A stretch of DNA of 64,000 nucleotides, taken from NCBI RefSeq assembly GCF_034932185.1, contig NZ_JAYGHW010000065.1, positions 1 through 64,000 of the forward strand. The letters are read 5' to 3'. A program made the translations under genes and the position numbers. Shown here one piece after another: positions 7,775-16,391 of the stretch (position 1 is the first letter of the stretch; every line of letters starts with the position of its first letter). The stretch is from Spirulina sp034932185 (GTDB lineage Bacteria; Cyanobacteriota; Cyanobacteriia; Cyanobacteriales; Spirulinaceae). The notes below the pieces were generated by a model that ran no database searches, was not told the DNA's origin, and saw only the letters and a program-made list of their open reading frames with translations.

Positions 7775-8797
7775 CTAGAGCCGTTTCCCCTGATCAACGG
7801 GAGAGGCAGAGAGGGATTTTTGAGGAGGATGGGCGGCGATCGCCCGATCCGCCCGCATCGCTTCCCCCACCGTCACATTCAACTGACTCCCCACCAAAAT
7901 CACCAAGGATGTTAACTGCAACCACAGTAGCAAGACCATCACCGTCCCCACCGCTCCATAGACCCGGTTATAGGCCCCGAAATTATTCACATAGAGGCGA
8001 AATAACCAAGAAATCCCCAGCCAAGACAGCGCCGCCAACACCGCACCGGGCAACAGCGGCGTACCTCGATGCCAACGACTCGGCCCCAAACGGTAAAGCA
8101 GCACAAAAGCAATCACCACTAACCCCATCACAAAAGGAAGGTTGAGAGTTCGCCACAGCCGCAAGAGTAAAAAAGTACCCTCTTTCACCCGATAGATGGG
8201 GAAAGTTTCCAGGATGTTCAACGTAGCAGCAATCAGTTGGTTGCCGATCAGGATGAAGAAGGCGGCGATCGCCAACAGCAAAATACTCGCGATCGTCAAC
8301 AGCATCGCCACCCCCCGCGCCTGCCAAAAAGGCCGACGCAAACGGCGGGGAATGCGATGAATCTGATCAAAGGCATTCATGGCGGTACAGAGGGCCGAGG
8401 AGGCAATCCACACCGCCACGATAAAACTGATCGAAAACAAACCGCCATTCTTGCGCCCTGTAATTTCCGTGACAAAATTCCCCAACAATTGCCACATCAA
8501 ATCAGGGATCACAATCCGCAAACTATAGGCCGCATCCCGCAACACCGCATAAAGTGAAGCATCATCCACCTGGACAAACGGGTTGAGGATATCGCGCAAC
8601 AGCGTTTGCAAAGACTCCTCAAACAACCCGACCGCCGTCAGTAGGGCTAAAATTGCCGGGAAGAGGGCCAAGATCGAACCATAGGCCATTTCCGTTGCCA
8701 AACCATTGAGGCGCTGTTGAATCACCCGCTCAAGGGTTTGGCGCAGAACTGGCCCACGGAGATAGGTAAAAAATAGAATCCAAGGGGGCAAAGCCAT
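7775..8797 (-). CDS. YihY/BrkB family inner-membrane protein
   Basis: A 340-residue protein of the YihY family (once misnamed RNase BN). The N-terminal amphipathic part and first helix (RLNGLATEMAYGSILALFPAILALLTAVGLF) are characteristic. About six membrane spans follow, including the conserved GGLFSISFIVAVWIASSALCTAMNAFDQIH segment around residues 120-150 and the final YGAVGTVMVLLLWLQLTSLVILVGSQLN helix. The last 35 residues are hydrophilic. The transport or structural role is not settled for the family. The gene is 11 bases downstream of a small secreted-protein gene and 56 bases upstream of upp. Confidence 0.9.
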   Translation of the reverse strand: MALPPWILFFTYLRGPVLRQTLERVIQQRLNGLATEMAYGSILALFPAILALLTAVGLFEESLQTLLRDILNPFVQVDDASLYAVLRDAAYSLRIVIPDLMWQLLGNFVTEITGRKNGGLFSISFIVAVWIASSALCTAMNAFDQIHRIPRRLRRPFWQARGVAMLLTIASILLLAIAAFFILIGNQLIAATLNILETFPIYRVKEGTFLLLRLWRTLNLPFVMGLVVIAFVLLYRLGPSRWHRGTPLLPGAVLAALSWLGISWLFRLYVNNFGAYNRVYGAVGTVMVLLLWLQLTSLVILVGSQLNVTVGEAMRADRAIAAHPPQKSLSASPVDQGKRL

Positions 8798-8808
8798 TGG
8801 AAGCGGTG

Positions 8809-9129
8809 TTATTCCTCTGTGGCAGGTTCAGCGGCTTCCGTCGGTTGGGCCTGTCGTTGCTGCATGGCTTCCTGTTGACGACGACGAAAATCTTCCGTCG
8901 CCTTGTCCAGGTTGCGGCTATTAGATTCAAAATCAAAGGGAGTATTGATTTGGCGCGAGCGATGGATCAAATCCATCGGATTGAAAACGCCATCCCCGAA
9001 GACGGGATCCCGCTCGTTGGTAGGGAAGGGGTCGGTGGGGGATTGAGTCTGCGCCCAAGTGGGTGCGGCGGCGGCGGCGAGGATGAGGGTGGCGAGGGCG
9101 AAGGGAGAGATCAGTGTTTTGAGGTTCAT
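8809..9129 (-). CDS. Small secreted protein of unknown function
   Basis: A 106-residue protein with a clear signal peptide: a positive start (MNLK), the hydrophobic core LISPFALATLILAAAAAP and a probable signal peptidase I site after TWA. The mature part is hydrophilic and contains TNERDPVFGDGVFNPMDLIHRSR, then a charged helix (ATEDFRRRQQEAMQQRQAQ) and an acidic tail. Similar short exported proteins are widespread in cyanobacteria without a known role. It is the first gene of the minus-strand run ending at 5454. Confidence 0.75.
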   Translation of the reverse strand: MNLKTLISPFALATLILAAAAAPTWAQTQSPTDPFPTNERDPVFGDGVFNPMDLIHRSRQINTPFDFESNSRNLDKATEDFRRRQQEAMQQRQAQPTEAAEPATEE

Positions 9130-9395
9130 GACGGTTTCGGGGGCGATCGCAATAGCCCCTATTCTAACAGAGGAATCTGATCTGCCGTCTCACCCCTAGG
9201 GTTGAGCGATCGCCCCGAAGCAAGGCGAGCAGACCTTTTCAAGTAGATCCGCAGGGGAACGAGTTTGGATTACGGTTCTGTGTTATCCTAGCGAGAAGAA
9301 ATTAGGTTCGGTAGATTCAATGCTTTTTGGCTCGACAGATGTATCTCCGACATTTAGTTTCTCGAATGGATCGTTTGATTGTGTTGGAGATACCC

Positions 9396-9656
9396 ATGTC
9401 AATTTATGTTGGTAATCTTGCCTATACTGTGACGCAAGAGCAACTTCAAGAAGTGTTTTCCGATTATGGTGAGGTGAAGCGCGTTTCACTGCCAATGGAT
9501 CGCGAAACTGGTCGCCCCCGTGGCTTTGGTTTTGTAGAAATGGCTGAAGATGCCCAGGAAGACAAAGCCATTGAAGAATTAGACGGTGCGGAATGGATGG
9601 GGCGCGTCCTTAAGGTCAATAAGGCTCGTCCAAAGGAAACCAACAAGCGTTATTAA
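9396..9656 (+). CDS. RRM-type RNA-binding protein (Rbp)
   Basis: An 86-residue single-RRM protein. RNP2 is IYVGNLAY at the N-terminus and RNP1 is RGFGFVEM near residue 42, both intact, so it should bind single-stranded RNA. The ATG at 9396 is chosen because GGAGA lies 6-10 bases upstream and family members begin MSIYVGNL; an upstream start in the same frame would add an unrelated 23 residues. The tail is short and basic (KARPKETNKRY), without a glycine-rich region. In cyanobacteria such rbp genes are often followed by rpsU and are cold-induced; rpsU follows here at 9789. Confidence 0.95.
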   Translation: MSIYVGNLAYTVTQEQLQEVFSDYGEVKRVSLPMDRETGRPRGFGFVEMAEDAQEDKAIEELDGAEWMGRVLKVNKARPKETNKRY

Positions 9657-9725
9657 TTCAACCTGGGGATCAATGCCCCTTTAGTGATATAAATAAAGGC
9701 TTGGATTGGGTAGTACGCTACCCCT

Positions 9726-9749
9726 GACCCGTTGGCAACGGGTCTTTTT
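9726..9749 (+). terminator. Hairpin terminator or attenuator between rbp and rpsU
   Basis: GACCCGTT, loop GGC, then AACGGGTC and TTTTT form a textbook intrinsic terminator. It lies 70 bases after the RRM gene stop and 40 bases before the rpsU start. It could end the rbp transcript with partial read-through into rpsU, or attenuate rpsU. Confidence 0.8.
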
Positions 9750-9788
9750 GATTGTACAGTGGTAATTAAACCCGTAGGAGGATAGCGA

Positions 9789-9968
9789 ATGACTCAGGTG
9801 ACAGTGGGAGAAAACGAAGGCATTGAATCAGCCTTACGCCGGTTCCGAAGAGAAGTATCGAAGGCTGGCATTTTTGCAGATATGAAGCGTCTGCGCCATT
9901 TTGAAACGCCACAGGAAAAGAAAAAACGTAAGGCGATCGCCCGACGACGGAAAAAGCGGTTCAGCTAA
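9789..9968 (+). CDS. rpsU: 30S ribosomal protein S21
   Basis: A 59-residue basic protein starting at ATG, with GGAGGA at 9777-9782 as ribosome-binding site. The sequence (MTQVTVGENEGIESALRRFR, then REVSKAGIFADMKRLRHFE) and the final lysine/arginine-rich tail KKKRKAIARRRKKRFS are typical of bacterial S21, which sits near the 3' end of 16S rRNA and helps initiation. It follows an RRM protein gene, the rbp-rpsU arrangement known from Anabaena and other cyanobacteria. A 14-bp perfect hairpin closes the gene. Confidence 0.95.
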   Translation: MTQVTVGENEGIESALRRFRREVSKAGIFADMKRLRHFETPQEKKKRKAIARRRKKRFS

Positions 9969-10001
9969 ACGCAACAGGTTTCCATTGCGCCACACCACCC
10001 A

Positions 10002-10033
10002 GCCAGGGGCATGAAGCGGTTCATGCCCCTGGC
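10002..10033. terminator. Bidirectional hairpin between rpsU and PSI factor gene
   Basis: GCCAGGGGCATGAA, loop GCGG, and the exact complement form a perfect 14-bp stem between two convergent genes. The flanking T-tract is poor, but position and symmetry support a bidirectional terminator. Confidence 0.7.
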
Positions 10034-10061
10034 GCTTCTCTGGGGATGGCCAAATCCTTAA

Positions 10062-10643
10062 CTATTCCGCGAGTTCGGTGTTGAACTCGTTATAGGAGCG
10101 CCGCTGAAAATCCTTCGTGGTTTTCGCCGGGAGATCAAAAATATCCCGAAACACCTGATCGAGGGTTTCGTAGGCAACTGTCCCCGTTTGATCAAAGCGC
10201 ACCTGACCTGTTCCATCCAAAATCACCGTTTGGGGTACACCTTCATGGTAGTAGTAGGCGGGATCCAGGGGTGTAGGTGTTATTTCAGGATTGAGGGCAT
10301 CGACGCTGATCGGTAAAAATGAGGTGCGTCGGCCATAGAACTCTTGAAGTCGCGAGACGACGATCGCAAACTGCTTGCAGTCTTGGCTGTCATCGACATA
10401 GAAAGTTAGCATCGTTGGCCGGCCTTGGCCCAAAGCCTGGGCCAGGGTTTCCTTCACCGGGACGAGGGAGCCATTGCCCGCATAAAGGACAAAAATGTTG
10501 CCGTCGTAGCGGTCATCATTGATCCCCGCCATAGCGGTAGGTGAGAGGCCAAACCAGCACAGGAGGCTGATCAGCACCACCAGCGCCGGCCGGAGGGCCA
10601 GCATCAGGAGCGATCGCCCCATGGATTGGAAAAATAGAGACAC
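10062..10643 (-). CDS. Thylakoid membrane PSI accumulation factor (thioredoxin-like)
   Basis: A 193-residue protein with an N-terminal hydrophobic segment (LALRPALVVLISLLCWFGLS, about residues 15-34) that should anchor or export it, followed by a thioredoxin-like domain. TMLTFYVDDSQDCKQFAIVVSRL (about 92-114) corresponds to the thioredoxin active-site strand and helix, but the CxxC pair is absent; only one Cys remains. The segment GVPQTVILDGTGQVRF carries the conserved cis-proline. The sequence resembles proteins annotated in cyanobacteria as thylakoid membrane photosystem I accumulation factor; its exact role in PSI biogenesis is taken from that name. Transcribed toward rpsU. Confidence 0.82.
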   Translation of the reverse strand: MSLFFQSMGRSLLMLALRPALVVLISLLCWFGLSPTAMAGINDDRYDGNIFVLYAGNGSLVPVKETLAQALGQGRPTMLTFYVDDSQDCKQFAIVVSRLQEFYGRRTSFLPISVDALNPEITPTPLDPAYYYHEGVPQTVILDGTGQVRFDQTGTVAYETLDQVFRDIFDLPAKTTKDFQRRSYNEFNTELAE

Positions 10644-10825
10644 GTTGATATATCCTCAGATAGTTGGAGTTCTGCTTGTATGATGAGGGCACTGGCCCCT
10701 TGGCTCGCAACTCCCAGTTTGAGCAGGGCATTTGTCGCACAGTGCTGAACAACACAGTAAGATAACTTAATATCATCAAGGGTGGACTAAACTCAATGCC
10801 CTACCATATTGCATGAGGAGTAGTT

Positions 10826-11467
10826 ATGGCAGAACTGAATAAACAAGATATGCGCGATCGACTTGGCAATGTTGAGCAGATCCGAGAAATCCTTTTTGGT
10901 ACTCAACTGCGCGATTACGAGCAACGCATCGAAAAACTCGAAGCGGACTCAGCGGCGATGAATCAGGAATTGCGCGATCGCCTCGATCAGATGCAAAGCA
11001 CCCTATCGGGAGAACTCAAAGGGATTGCTGATTCCTTAGAAAAAAAACTAAAGTACCTTAGTTTAACCACCCACGACGAAACCACCAAGCTATGGCAAAA
11101 ACTCGAACAAACCAGCCAAAAAAACTACAACATTCTCGAAACCCTCAATAAAACCTTCACCTCGAAAACCGCCAGCCTGCGGGAAGAACTCACCCAAACC
11201 CAAGAACAATTTCAAACCGAAAGCCAAACGTTAAAAGTTAAAATCTTTGAAGAACTCGAAAAGTGTTTTTCAACCCTGCGGGATGCCAAAGTTTCCCGCG
11301 TTGATCTCGCAGAAGTTTTGTTTGAGCTTTGTATCAAAGTGAAGGGTACAGAATTTGTCCCCGATCTCAAAGAAGCCATGGAAAATCATCTGCAAACGGA
11401 TTTTCTTTTACCGGAGGAAGAACGCCCTCCGATCAAACAAACTTCTCAATCATCCGGCATAATGTAG
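10826..11467 (+). CDS. Coiled-coil protein in GTPase cluster
   Basis: A 213-residue soluble, mostly helical protein starting MAELNKQDMRDRLGNVEQIR. Residues about 25-165 are predominantly heptad-like (LRDYEQRIEKLEADSAAMNQ and following), predicted as a long coiled coil. A more compact C-terminal part follows with VSRVDLAEVLFELCIKVKG. GGAG-like bases (GAGGAG) precede the ATG by 6-11 bases. No enzymatic motif is visible. It precedes the roadblock/OmpA protein and Ras-like GTPase genes on the same strand with a 171-base gap, so it may be a scaffold or effector of that system; this is inference from position. Confidence 0.7.
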   Translation: MAELNKQDMRDRLGNVEQIREILFGTQLRDYEQRIEKLEADSAAMNQELRDRLDQMQSTLSGELKGIADSLEKKLKYLSLTTHDETTKLWQKLEQTSQKNYNILETLNKTFTSKTASLREELTQTQEQFQTESQTLKVKIFEELEKCFSTLRDAKVSRVDLAEVLFELCIKVKGTEFVPDLKEAMENHLQTDFLLPEEERPPIKQTSQSSGIM

Positions 11468-11638
11468 GAGGTCCCCCCTTAACCGTATTTCTTCTTGACC
11501 CTGTGATCATTCCACCCGTTAACCCGATGCCCATTGCTCCATTGTGATCACATTGGTTTTAGGAGGATGGGAAGGGCTGGAAAACCACATCGGGCGGGCC
11601 GGGAAATCAAAACCTTATTTTTCTGCACAAAGGCAGTT

Positions 11639-13723
11639 ATGCCTGTTTCCCCAGACGATTCCACTGCTCCTGCTCTGTCTCAGCACAGCACGATCTCAAC
11701 GGTGACTGAATCACCCCACAGCAACGACTTTGCCCTGGGGGAATTGTTTCAGTTTCTGACCGAAAAGGATGTGCGTCCCCAGGGCCATCCTGTGGCTCCT
11801 GCTGCTGCGCGTAATGGTGCGAAATCTGCCCTCACCACGGATGAGGCAGGGGAACGCCTACGGCAACTCCTGCTGGATTTACTCGATATTGAAGCCCAAC
11901 AAGCCCGGGCAAATCCAGATACTCCGGAAGAAGAACAGGTTTGGCAATTACGGCTGCGACAATTAGAGCACCAATGTCGTGATCCTCGCGTCATGGGTCA
12001 GGTGATTTTTCCGGTTTTTGCGGTTTTATTGCAGAAAAAGATTGCCCAATCCCCTGAAGAAATTATTCCGGCCTTGGCGTTAATTATTGATCGGGTGATT
12101 GAAACTCGCAGCCAAGGCGATCGCACCGCTCTGAGTAAAGTCCTCGCCACGGCGATTCCTGGGGCGATTTCCAAACAATTGGGGGAGGCCCCCAACGAGG
12201 TGATCCAAGCCATTGCCCCCGCTATGGGCAAAGCCATCACCGAGCAAGTCCGCCTCGATCGCGATGCCATGGTGGACGCACTCTATCCCGTGATTGGCAA
12301 CACCATTTCCAAATACATGGGGGAGGTGGTCAGCCAGATCAATACCAGAGTCGAGCAGACCTTGAGCATCCAGGGGATTATGCGTCGGTTTTCCCTCCGA
12401 TGGCAGGGGATTTCCGATGCGGAACAGATTTTGCGCGATGCCCTGCCCTTTCGGGTGCAGGCGGTGTTTTTAATCCATAAAAATTCTGGTCTGGTGATTG
12501 CTGAAGTTCAGCAGTCCGGCTCCCAAGCCTTGGAAACCGATATGCTCGCCGGGATGCTCACCGCCATCCGTAGTTTTGCCGGGGAATGCTCCACCGACCC
12601 CCGCCATCAATCGGAACTAACCAAGATCGACTACGAAGATTTTCAAATCATCATGGAGGTGGCGGGCTATTGCTATATTGCCGCCGTTACCCAGGGCGAT
12701 CCCCCAACGAATTTTTCAATTAAATTACGGCAAACCCTGAGCGCGATTATCCTCAACCATGGCTATGGGGGGCTGCTGGAGCAGTTTGATGGGGATGCGC
12801 GGACGGTTCCCGACTCGATTCCGCAACTGTTAACGGAGTTACTCATTGCACCAACGGTACTGGACAAACCGAAGGTACGACGGCGACCCCTGCCGGTGGG
12901 GCTTTTGATTTTACTGATTCTGTTGGGGATTCCTTTGGGGTGGGTTTACTATCGCCATTGGCAAAAACAACAGGTCATTTTGGCGGTGGATGAGGCGATC
13001 GCTGCCACTCCCAACCTAGCCCTCTATGCCATTCGCCCCCAAATTGAAGGGGGAACCCTGATCCTGAACGGGAAAGTGCCTAGCCCTGACCTGCGGGAGG
13101 AGGCGGGGATAGTGGCCCTTGATGTTGCCCCAGATTTGGTGCTGGACAATCAACTATTAACGGTGGTGGCTCCCCCCAACCCAGAGGCGATCGCCGCTGA
13201 AGCCCAACGCCTCACCCAAAGTTTTGGCCAAATGTTAGGGGCGATGCTCACAAGCCGCTATGATCGGGTCAATCAGCAATTGATGGTTGAAGGGGGGGCG
13301 ATCGCCCCCGAACGGATCACGACGCTTACCGAAAGCCTCCGGCAGATCCCCGGCGTGCAATCGGTGGTTTTAACTTTCAGTGGCGACCCCTCCCCCACCG
13401 CCCAGCGACTCTACTTCAACACCAATGGGACGATCATTTCCCCCCAGGAGCAGACCCAAAAACTGGAACCCTTGGTGGCTCATTTACAGGCTAACCCCAA
13501 TATCCGCCTGCAAATCATCGGCCATACTGATACCAGTGGCACCGAGAAAATTAATCGTCAACTGGCCCCGGAGCGGGCCCAAGTGGTGAAAGATGCCTTA
13601 GTGCAGTTGGGGATTGATGGCGATCGCCTCGTCACTGCCGGGACGATCGCCCCCCCTCCCCAAGTGACGGAGAGTGATGCACTATGGTTAAGTCGGTGTG
13701 TGCGCTTTGAAGTCCTCAATTAA
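11639..13723 (+). CDS. OmpA-family protein with roadblock/longin-like domain
   Basis: A 694-residue protein. The ATG at 11639 is preferred over a possible upstream start at 11534 that would add an arginine-rich, unconserved stretch. Residues about 1-255 are soluble and rich in helices. About 260-375 (DALPFRVQAVFLIHKNSGLV onward to CYIAAVTQGDPP) look like a roadblock/longin-type domain, a fold that binds or regulates small GTPases. A single membrane span lies near 418-438 (VGLLILLILLGIPLGWVYY). The outer part has a BON-like segment (TLILNGKVPSPDLREEAG) and a C-terminal OmpA domain near 585-690, with GHTDTSGTEKINRQLAPERA holding the Asp and Arg that bind peptidoglycan diaminopimelate. The next gene, 8 bases downstream, is a Ras-like GTPase. 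The roadblock call is my reading of the fold and needs a profile search. Confidence 0.78.
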   Translation: MPVSPDDSTAPALSQHSTISTVTESPHSNDFALGELFQFLTEKDVRPQGHPVAPAAARNGAKSALTTDEAGERLRQLLLDLLDIEAQQARANPDTPEEEQVWQLRLRQLEHQCRDPRVMGQVIFPVFAVLLQKKIAQSPEEIIPALALIIDRVIETRSQGDRTALSKVLATAIPGAISKQLGEAPNEVIQAIAPAMGKAITEQVRLDRDAMVDALYPVIGNTISKYMGEVVSQINTRVEQTLSIQGIMRRFSLRWQGISDAEQILRDALPFRVQAVFLIHKNSGLVIAEVQQSGSQALETDMLAGMLTAIRSFAGECSTDPRHQSELTKIDYEDFQIIMEVAGYCYIAAVTQGDPPTNFSIKLRQTLSAIILNHGYGGLLEQFDGDARTVPDSIPQLLTELLIAPTVLDKPKVRRRPLPVGLLILLILLGIPLGWVYYRHWQKQQVILAVDEAIAATPNLALYAIRPQIEGGTLILNGKVPSPDLREEAGIVALDVAPDLVLDNQLLTVVAPPNPEAIAAEAQRLTQSFGQMLGAMLTSRYDRVNQQLMVEGGAIAPERITTLTESLRQIPGVQSVVLTFSGDPSPTAQRLYFNTNGTIISPQEQTQKLEPLVAHLQANPNIRLQIIGHTDTSGTEKINRQLAPERAQVVKDALVQLGIDGDRLVTAGTIAPPPQVTESDALWLSRCVRFEVLN

Positions 13724-13731
13724 GTCAGGTT

Positions 13732-14250
13732 ATGGTCACAGTTTCTAAGAAAATTTGTATGGTGGGGGATTTTGGCGTGGGAAAAACCAGCCTGATCCGT
13801 CGATTCGTGGATCGGGAATTTAGCGATCGCTACCTCTCCACCGTTGGAGTGAAAATTTCCCGCAAAGTCATCCCCCTCACCACCAATGCTGATATTGATG
13901 AACTGAAGCTGCTGATTTGGGATTTAGAGGGCCAAACCAAGTTTAAAGCAATCACCCCCACCTATCTCCAGGGTTCTAGCGGTGTGCTGATCGTGGCCGA
14001 TGTCACCCGGCCAGAGACAATTAGCCACATTGAAGATCATCTGCAACTGTTTTTTGGCGTGAATCCAGCGGGGTGGGTGGCGATCGCCCTCAACAAAACC
14101 GACCTCCTCGATAGTGACGAAAAAGCCTATTTACAAAGCACAATTCAGTTTGACCATCCACATCTGCTGGGCCCCTACCTCACCTCCGCCAAAACTGGCG
14201 ATCATGTGGATGAAATTTTTACTGAACTGGCCACAAATATGTTGTCCTAA
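13732..14250 (+). CDS. Ras/Rab-like small GTPase
   Basis: A 172-residue stand-alone small GTPase with all G motifs: G1 GDFGVGKTS near residues 12-20, a switch-I threonine in STVGVK, G3 WDLEGQ with a glutamine at the Ras Gln61 position, G4 NKTD and G5 TSAKTG. The overall pattern RRFVDREFSDRYLSTVGVKI resembles eukaryotic Rab proteins, which is why such bacterial proteins are called Ras/Rab-like or Rup. There is no C-terminal cysteine for lipidation. It starts 8 bases after the OmpA/roadblock gene and is followed 44 bases later by a histidine kinase gene. It probably cycles under control of the upstream roadblock domain; this is inference. Confidence 0.9.
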   Translation: MVTVSKKICMVGDFGVGKTSLIRRFVDREFSDRYLSTVGVKISRKVIPLTTNADIDELKLLIWDLEGQTKFKAITPTYLQGSSGVLIVADVTRPETISHIEDHLQLFFGVNPAGWVAIALNKTDLLDSDEKAYLQSTIQFDHPHLLGPYLTSAKTGDHVDEIFTELATNMLS

Positions 14251-14294
14251 ACCCGTAAAGTTCATCTCACCTGATTGTTGCAGGATAGTTGGTC

Positions 14295-15773
14295 ATGAAT
14301 CCTCCTCTTAAACCGCTAATTCCCCATCATTTGGAATATATCATTGCCGATGGTGATTTTTTAATTGTGGAGTTTTCTCCAGGGATTGAAGCAATTCTCC
14401 AAGAATCCCTGACCGTTGGGTCTGATCTACGCCGCTTTTTACCCGAATTAGTGGGAAGCGAAGCCGTTGCGCACCAAGTTCTTCAGGGCGAAACCTCACA
14501 TTTTACGATTAAAGAAATTGCCCATTATGGCCATAACAACCCTAATCATCTCGTTTATATTGACCTCAACCTAGAGCGCCTAGATCAGCAATATTTAATG
14601 CTGTTCATCGATGATGTCACCGAAACCGCACTCTTGAGACAATCCCTTGTGCAACGGGTCAATGAAACAGAATTATTGCTCAATGCTCTCAAACGCTCTG
14701 AAGACTATAACCGCAAAATCATCACCTCCATGGAGGATGCCCTCCTCACCACCAACCTCTCCGGCAATATTAAAACCGTAAACCCCGCCACCCTAGAACT
14801 CTTTGGTTACAGCGAAAGTGAACTCAAAAATCAACCCCTCGCCTTACTATTTCCCGATGGATTGCCCGCCATCCTAGAGCCGCAACATTGGCCAGAAAGC
14901 GCCATCCACCAAGACATTGAAGTCAATTGCCAAACGAAGCAAGGGGAAATTCTCACCATTGCTTTTTCCTGTGCGATGATCCAATCCCAAGGCAGTAATT
15001 TGCCGGTGGTCATTTATATCGGGCGCAATATCACCGCTCGTAAACGTGCTGAACAAGAAATTAATGCAGCGCTCGCTCAAGAAAAAGAACTCAATGATTT
15101 AAAATCCCGCTTCATTGCCATGACCTCCCATGAGTTCAAAAATCCCCTTTCCAGTATTTTAATGTCCGTAGAATTACTAGAAGAACTTTCCCTAACCTGG
15201 CATCCGGAAAAGCGGCTCCGTCATCTACAACGCATCCGCCAATGCACAACTCAAATGAATAATTTACTGGAAGATATTCTCATCATTGGTAAGGCCGATA
15301 CGGGTAAACTAGAGTTTCATCCCCAACCGTTGAACTTAAAACAGTTTTGTCAAGATTTGGTAGAGGAGCTTCAGTTTTTGGCCAGCGAAAGTCATGAAAT
15401 TGTGCTGGAATATGGAGTATTAACACATCAATATCATCTTGATGAAAAGTTGTTGCGCCATACGTTTGTGAATTTACTCAGTAATGCGGTGAAGTATTCT
15501 CCCAAACATCCCCGGGTTGAGTTTCGGGTGGGGGAGGTTGAGCAAACCTTGGTTTTTGAAGTTCAAGACTATGGCATTGGTGTGCCGGAGGAGGATCAGC
15601 CCCGCCTGTTTGAAAGTTTTCATCGTTCCCGCAATGTGCAGGAAATTAGCGGTACGGGGTTGGGGTTGTCGATTGTGAAGCGGGCGGTGGAATTACAGGG
15701 GGGAATGATTGAGTTTGTCACTGCGTTGAATGTGGGGACGACGTTTACGGTGCGGTTGCCGGTGGGGGGTTAA
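14295..15773 (+). CDS. PAS-domain sensor histidine kinase
   Basis: A 492-residue soluble kinase. The ATG at 14295 with AGGA at 14282-14285 is favoured over a TTG two codons upstream. Residues about 10-115 form a PAS-like N-terminal domain; about 140-255 are a second, clearer PAS domain (SMEDALLTTNLSGNIKTVNP, ending VIYIGRNITARKRAEQE). The HisKA box is MTSHEFKNPLSSIL with the phosphoacceptor His near 278. The ATPase domain has N (NLLSNAVKYSP), G1 (VQDYGIGVPEED) and G2 (GTGLGLSIVKRAVELQGG) boxes intact. No membrane span is seen. It is in the same run as the small GTPase and OmpA protein genes, so the kinase may sense or report the state of that system. The next gene starts 3 bases after its stop. 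Confidence 0.92.
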   Translation: MNPPLKPLIPHHLEYIIADGDFLIVEFSPGIEAILQESLTVGSDLRRFLPELVGSEAVAHQVLQGETSHFTIKEIAHYGHNNPNHLVYIDLNLERLDQQYLMLFIDDVTETALLRQSLVQRVNETELLLNALKRSEDYNRKIITSMEDALLTTNLSGNIKTVNPATLELFGYSESELKNQPLALLFPDGLPAILEPQHWPESAIHQDIEVNCQTKQGEILTIAFSCAMIQSQGSNLPVVIYIGRNITARKRAEQEINAALAQEKELNDLKSRFIAMTSHEFKNPLSSILMSVELLEELSLTWHPEKRLRHLQRIRQCTTQMNNLLEDILIIGKADTGKLEFHPQPLNLKQFCQDLVEELQFLASESHEIVLEYGVLTHQYHLDEKLLRHTFVNLLSNAVKYSPKHPRVEFRVGEVEQTLVFEVQDYGIGVPEEDQPRLFESFHRSRNVQEISGTGLGLSIVKRAVELQGGMIEFVTALNVGTTFTVRLPVGG

Positions 15774-15776
15774 GCA

Positions 15777-16391
15777 ATGGAGCAGTTAATTATGATGAGT
15801 CGCTATCCCATTGCTGGCCAGACGAAAACCCGCTTGATTCCCCGGTTGGGGCCAGAAGGGGCGGCGCAGTTGCAGCAGCAGATGACGGAACATACTTTGG
15901 CGACTGTGGCGCGGTTACAGCAATCCCGGCGGGTGAGGGGGGCGATCGCCTTTACCGATGGAGATTTAGCGCAGATGCAGGCCTGGTTGGGGGCGAGTTG
16001 GGACTATTGGCCCCAAGGGGAGGGAGATTTAGGCGATCGCATGGCCCGGGCCTTTGCCCACAGTTTTAGCCTTGGGGCCAGCCGAACGGTAATGATTGGC
16101 ATTGACTGCCCCGACCTCACCCCGGCGCTATTAGCAGCCGCCTTTGACCAATTGGCAACCACTCCCGTTGTTTTCGGCCCTGCTACCGATGGGGGCTATT
16201 ATCTGATCGGCCTCGCTCAACCCTACCCAGATTTATTTCAGAGCATTACCTGGGGAACGGATCAAGTTTTGGCCCAATCCCGGCAAATTCTCAATACAGC
16301 GGCTATGCCCTTTGTGGTGCTGCCGACGTTAACAGATGTGGATTACCCTGAAGATTTGCCGGTGTGGGAAAAATATCAAGGTGATCGATGA
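15777..16391 (+). CDS. TIGR04282/DUF2064 glycosyltransferase-like protein
   Basis: A 204-residue protein of the family annotated as TIGR04282 arsenosugar-biosynthesis glycosyltransferase (DUF2064). The N-terminal MSRYPIAGQTKTRLIPRLGP corresponds to the nucleotide-binding loop, IGIDCPDLTPALLAAAFDQL to the central acidic motif and VFGPATDGGYYLIGL to the conserved DGGYYLIG signature. It has a GT-A/nucleotidyltransferase fold. The start follows the histidine kinase stop by 3 bases and the stop overlaps the start of the next glycosyltransferase gene, so the three are translationally close. The family name does not prove arsenosugar synthesis here. Confidence 0.88.
   Translation: MEQLIMMSRYPIAGQTKTRLIPRLGPEGAAQLQQQMTEHTLATVARLQQSRRVRGAIAFTDGDLAQMQAWLGASWDYWPQGEGDLGDRMARAFAHSFSLGASRTVMIGIDCPDLTPALLAAAFDQLATTPVVFGPATDGGYYLIGLAQPYPDLFQSITWGTDQVLAQSRQILNTAAMPFVVLPTLTDVDYPEDLPVWEKYQGDR

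Noticed and set aside
8797..9180. Plus-strand open frame of 127 codons opposite the small secreted protein
   Set aside because: Glycine-rich translation is a shadow of the signal peptide gene; the minus-strand product has a proper signal peptide.
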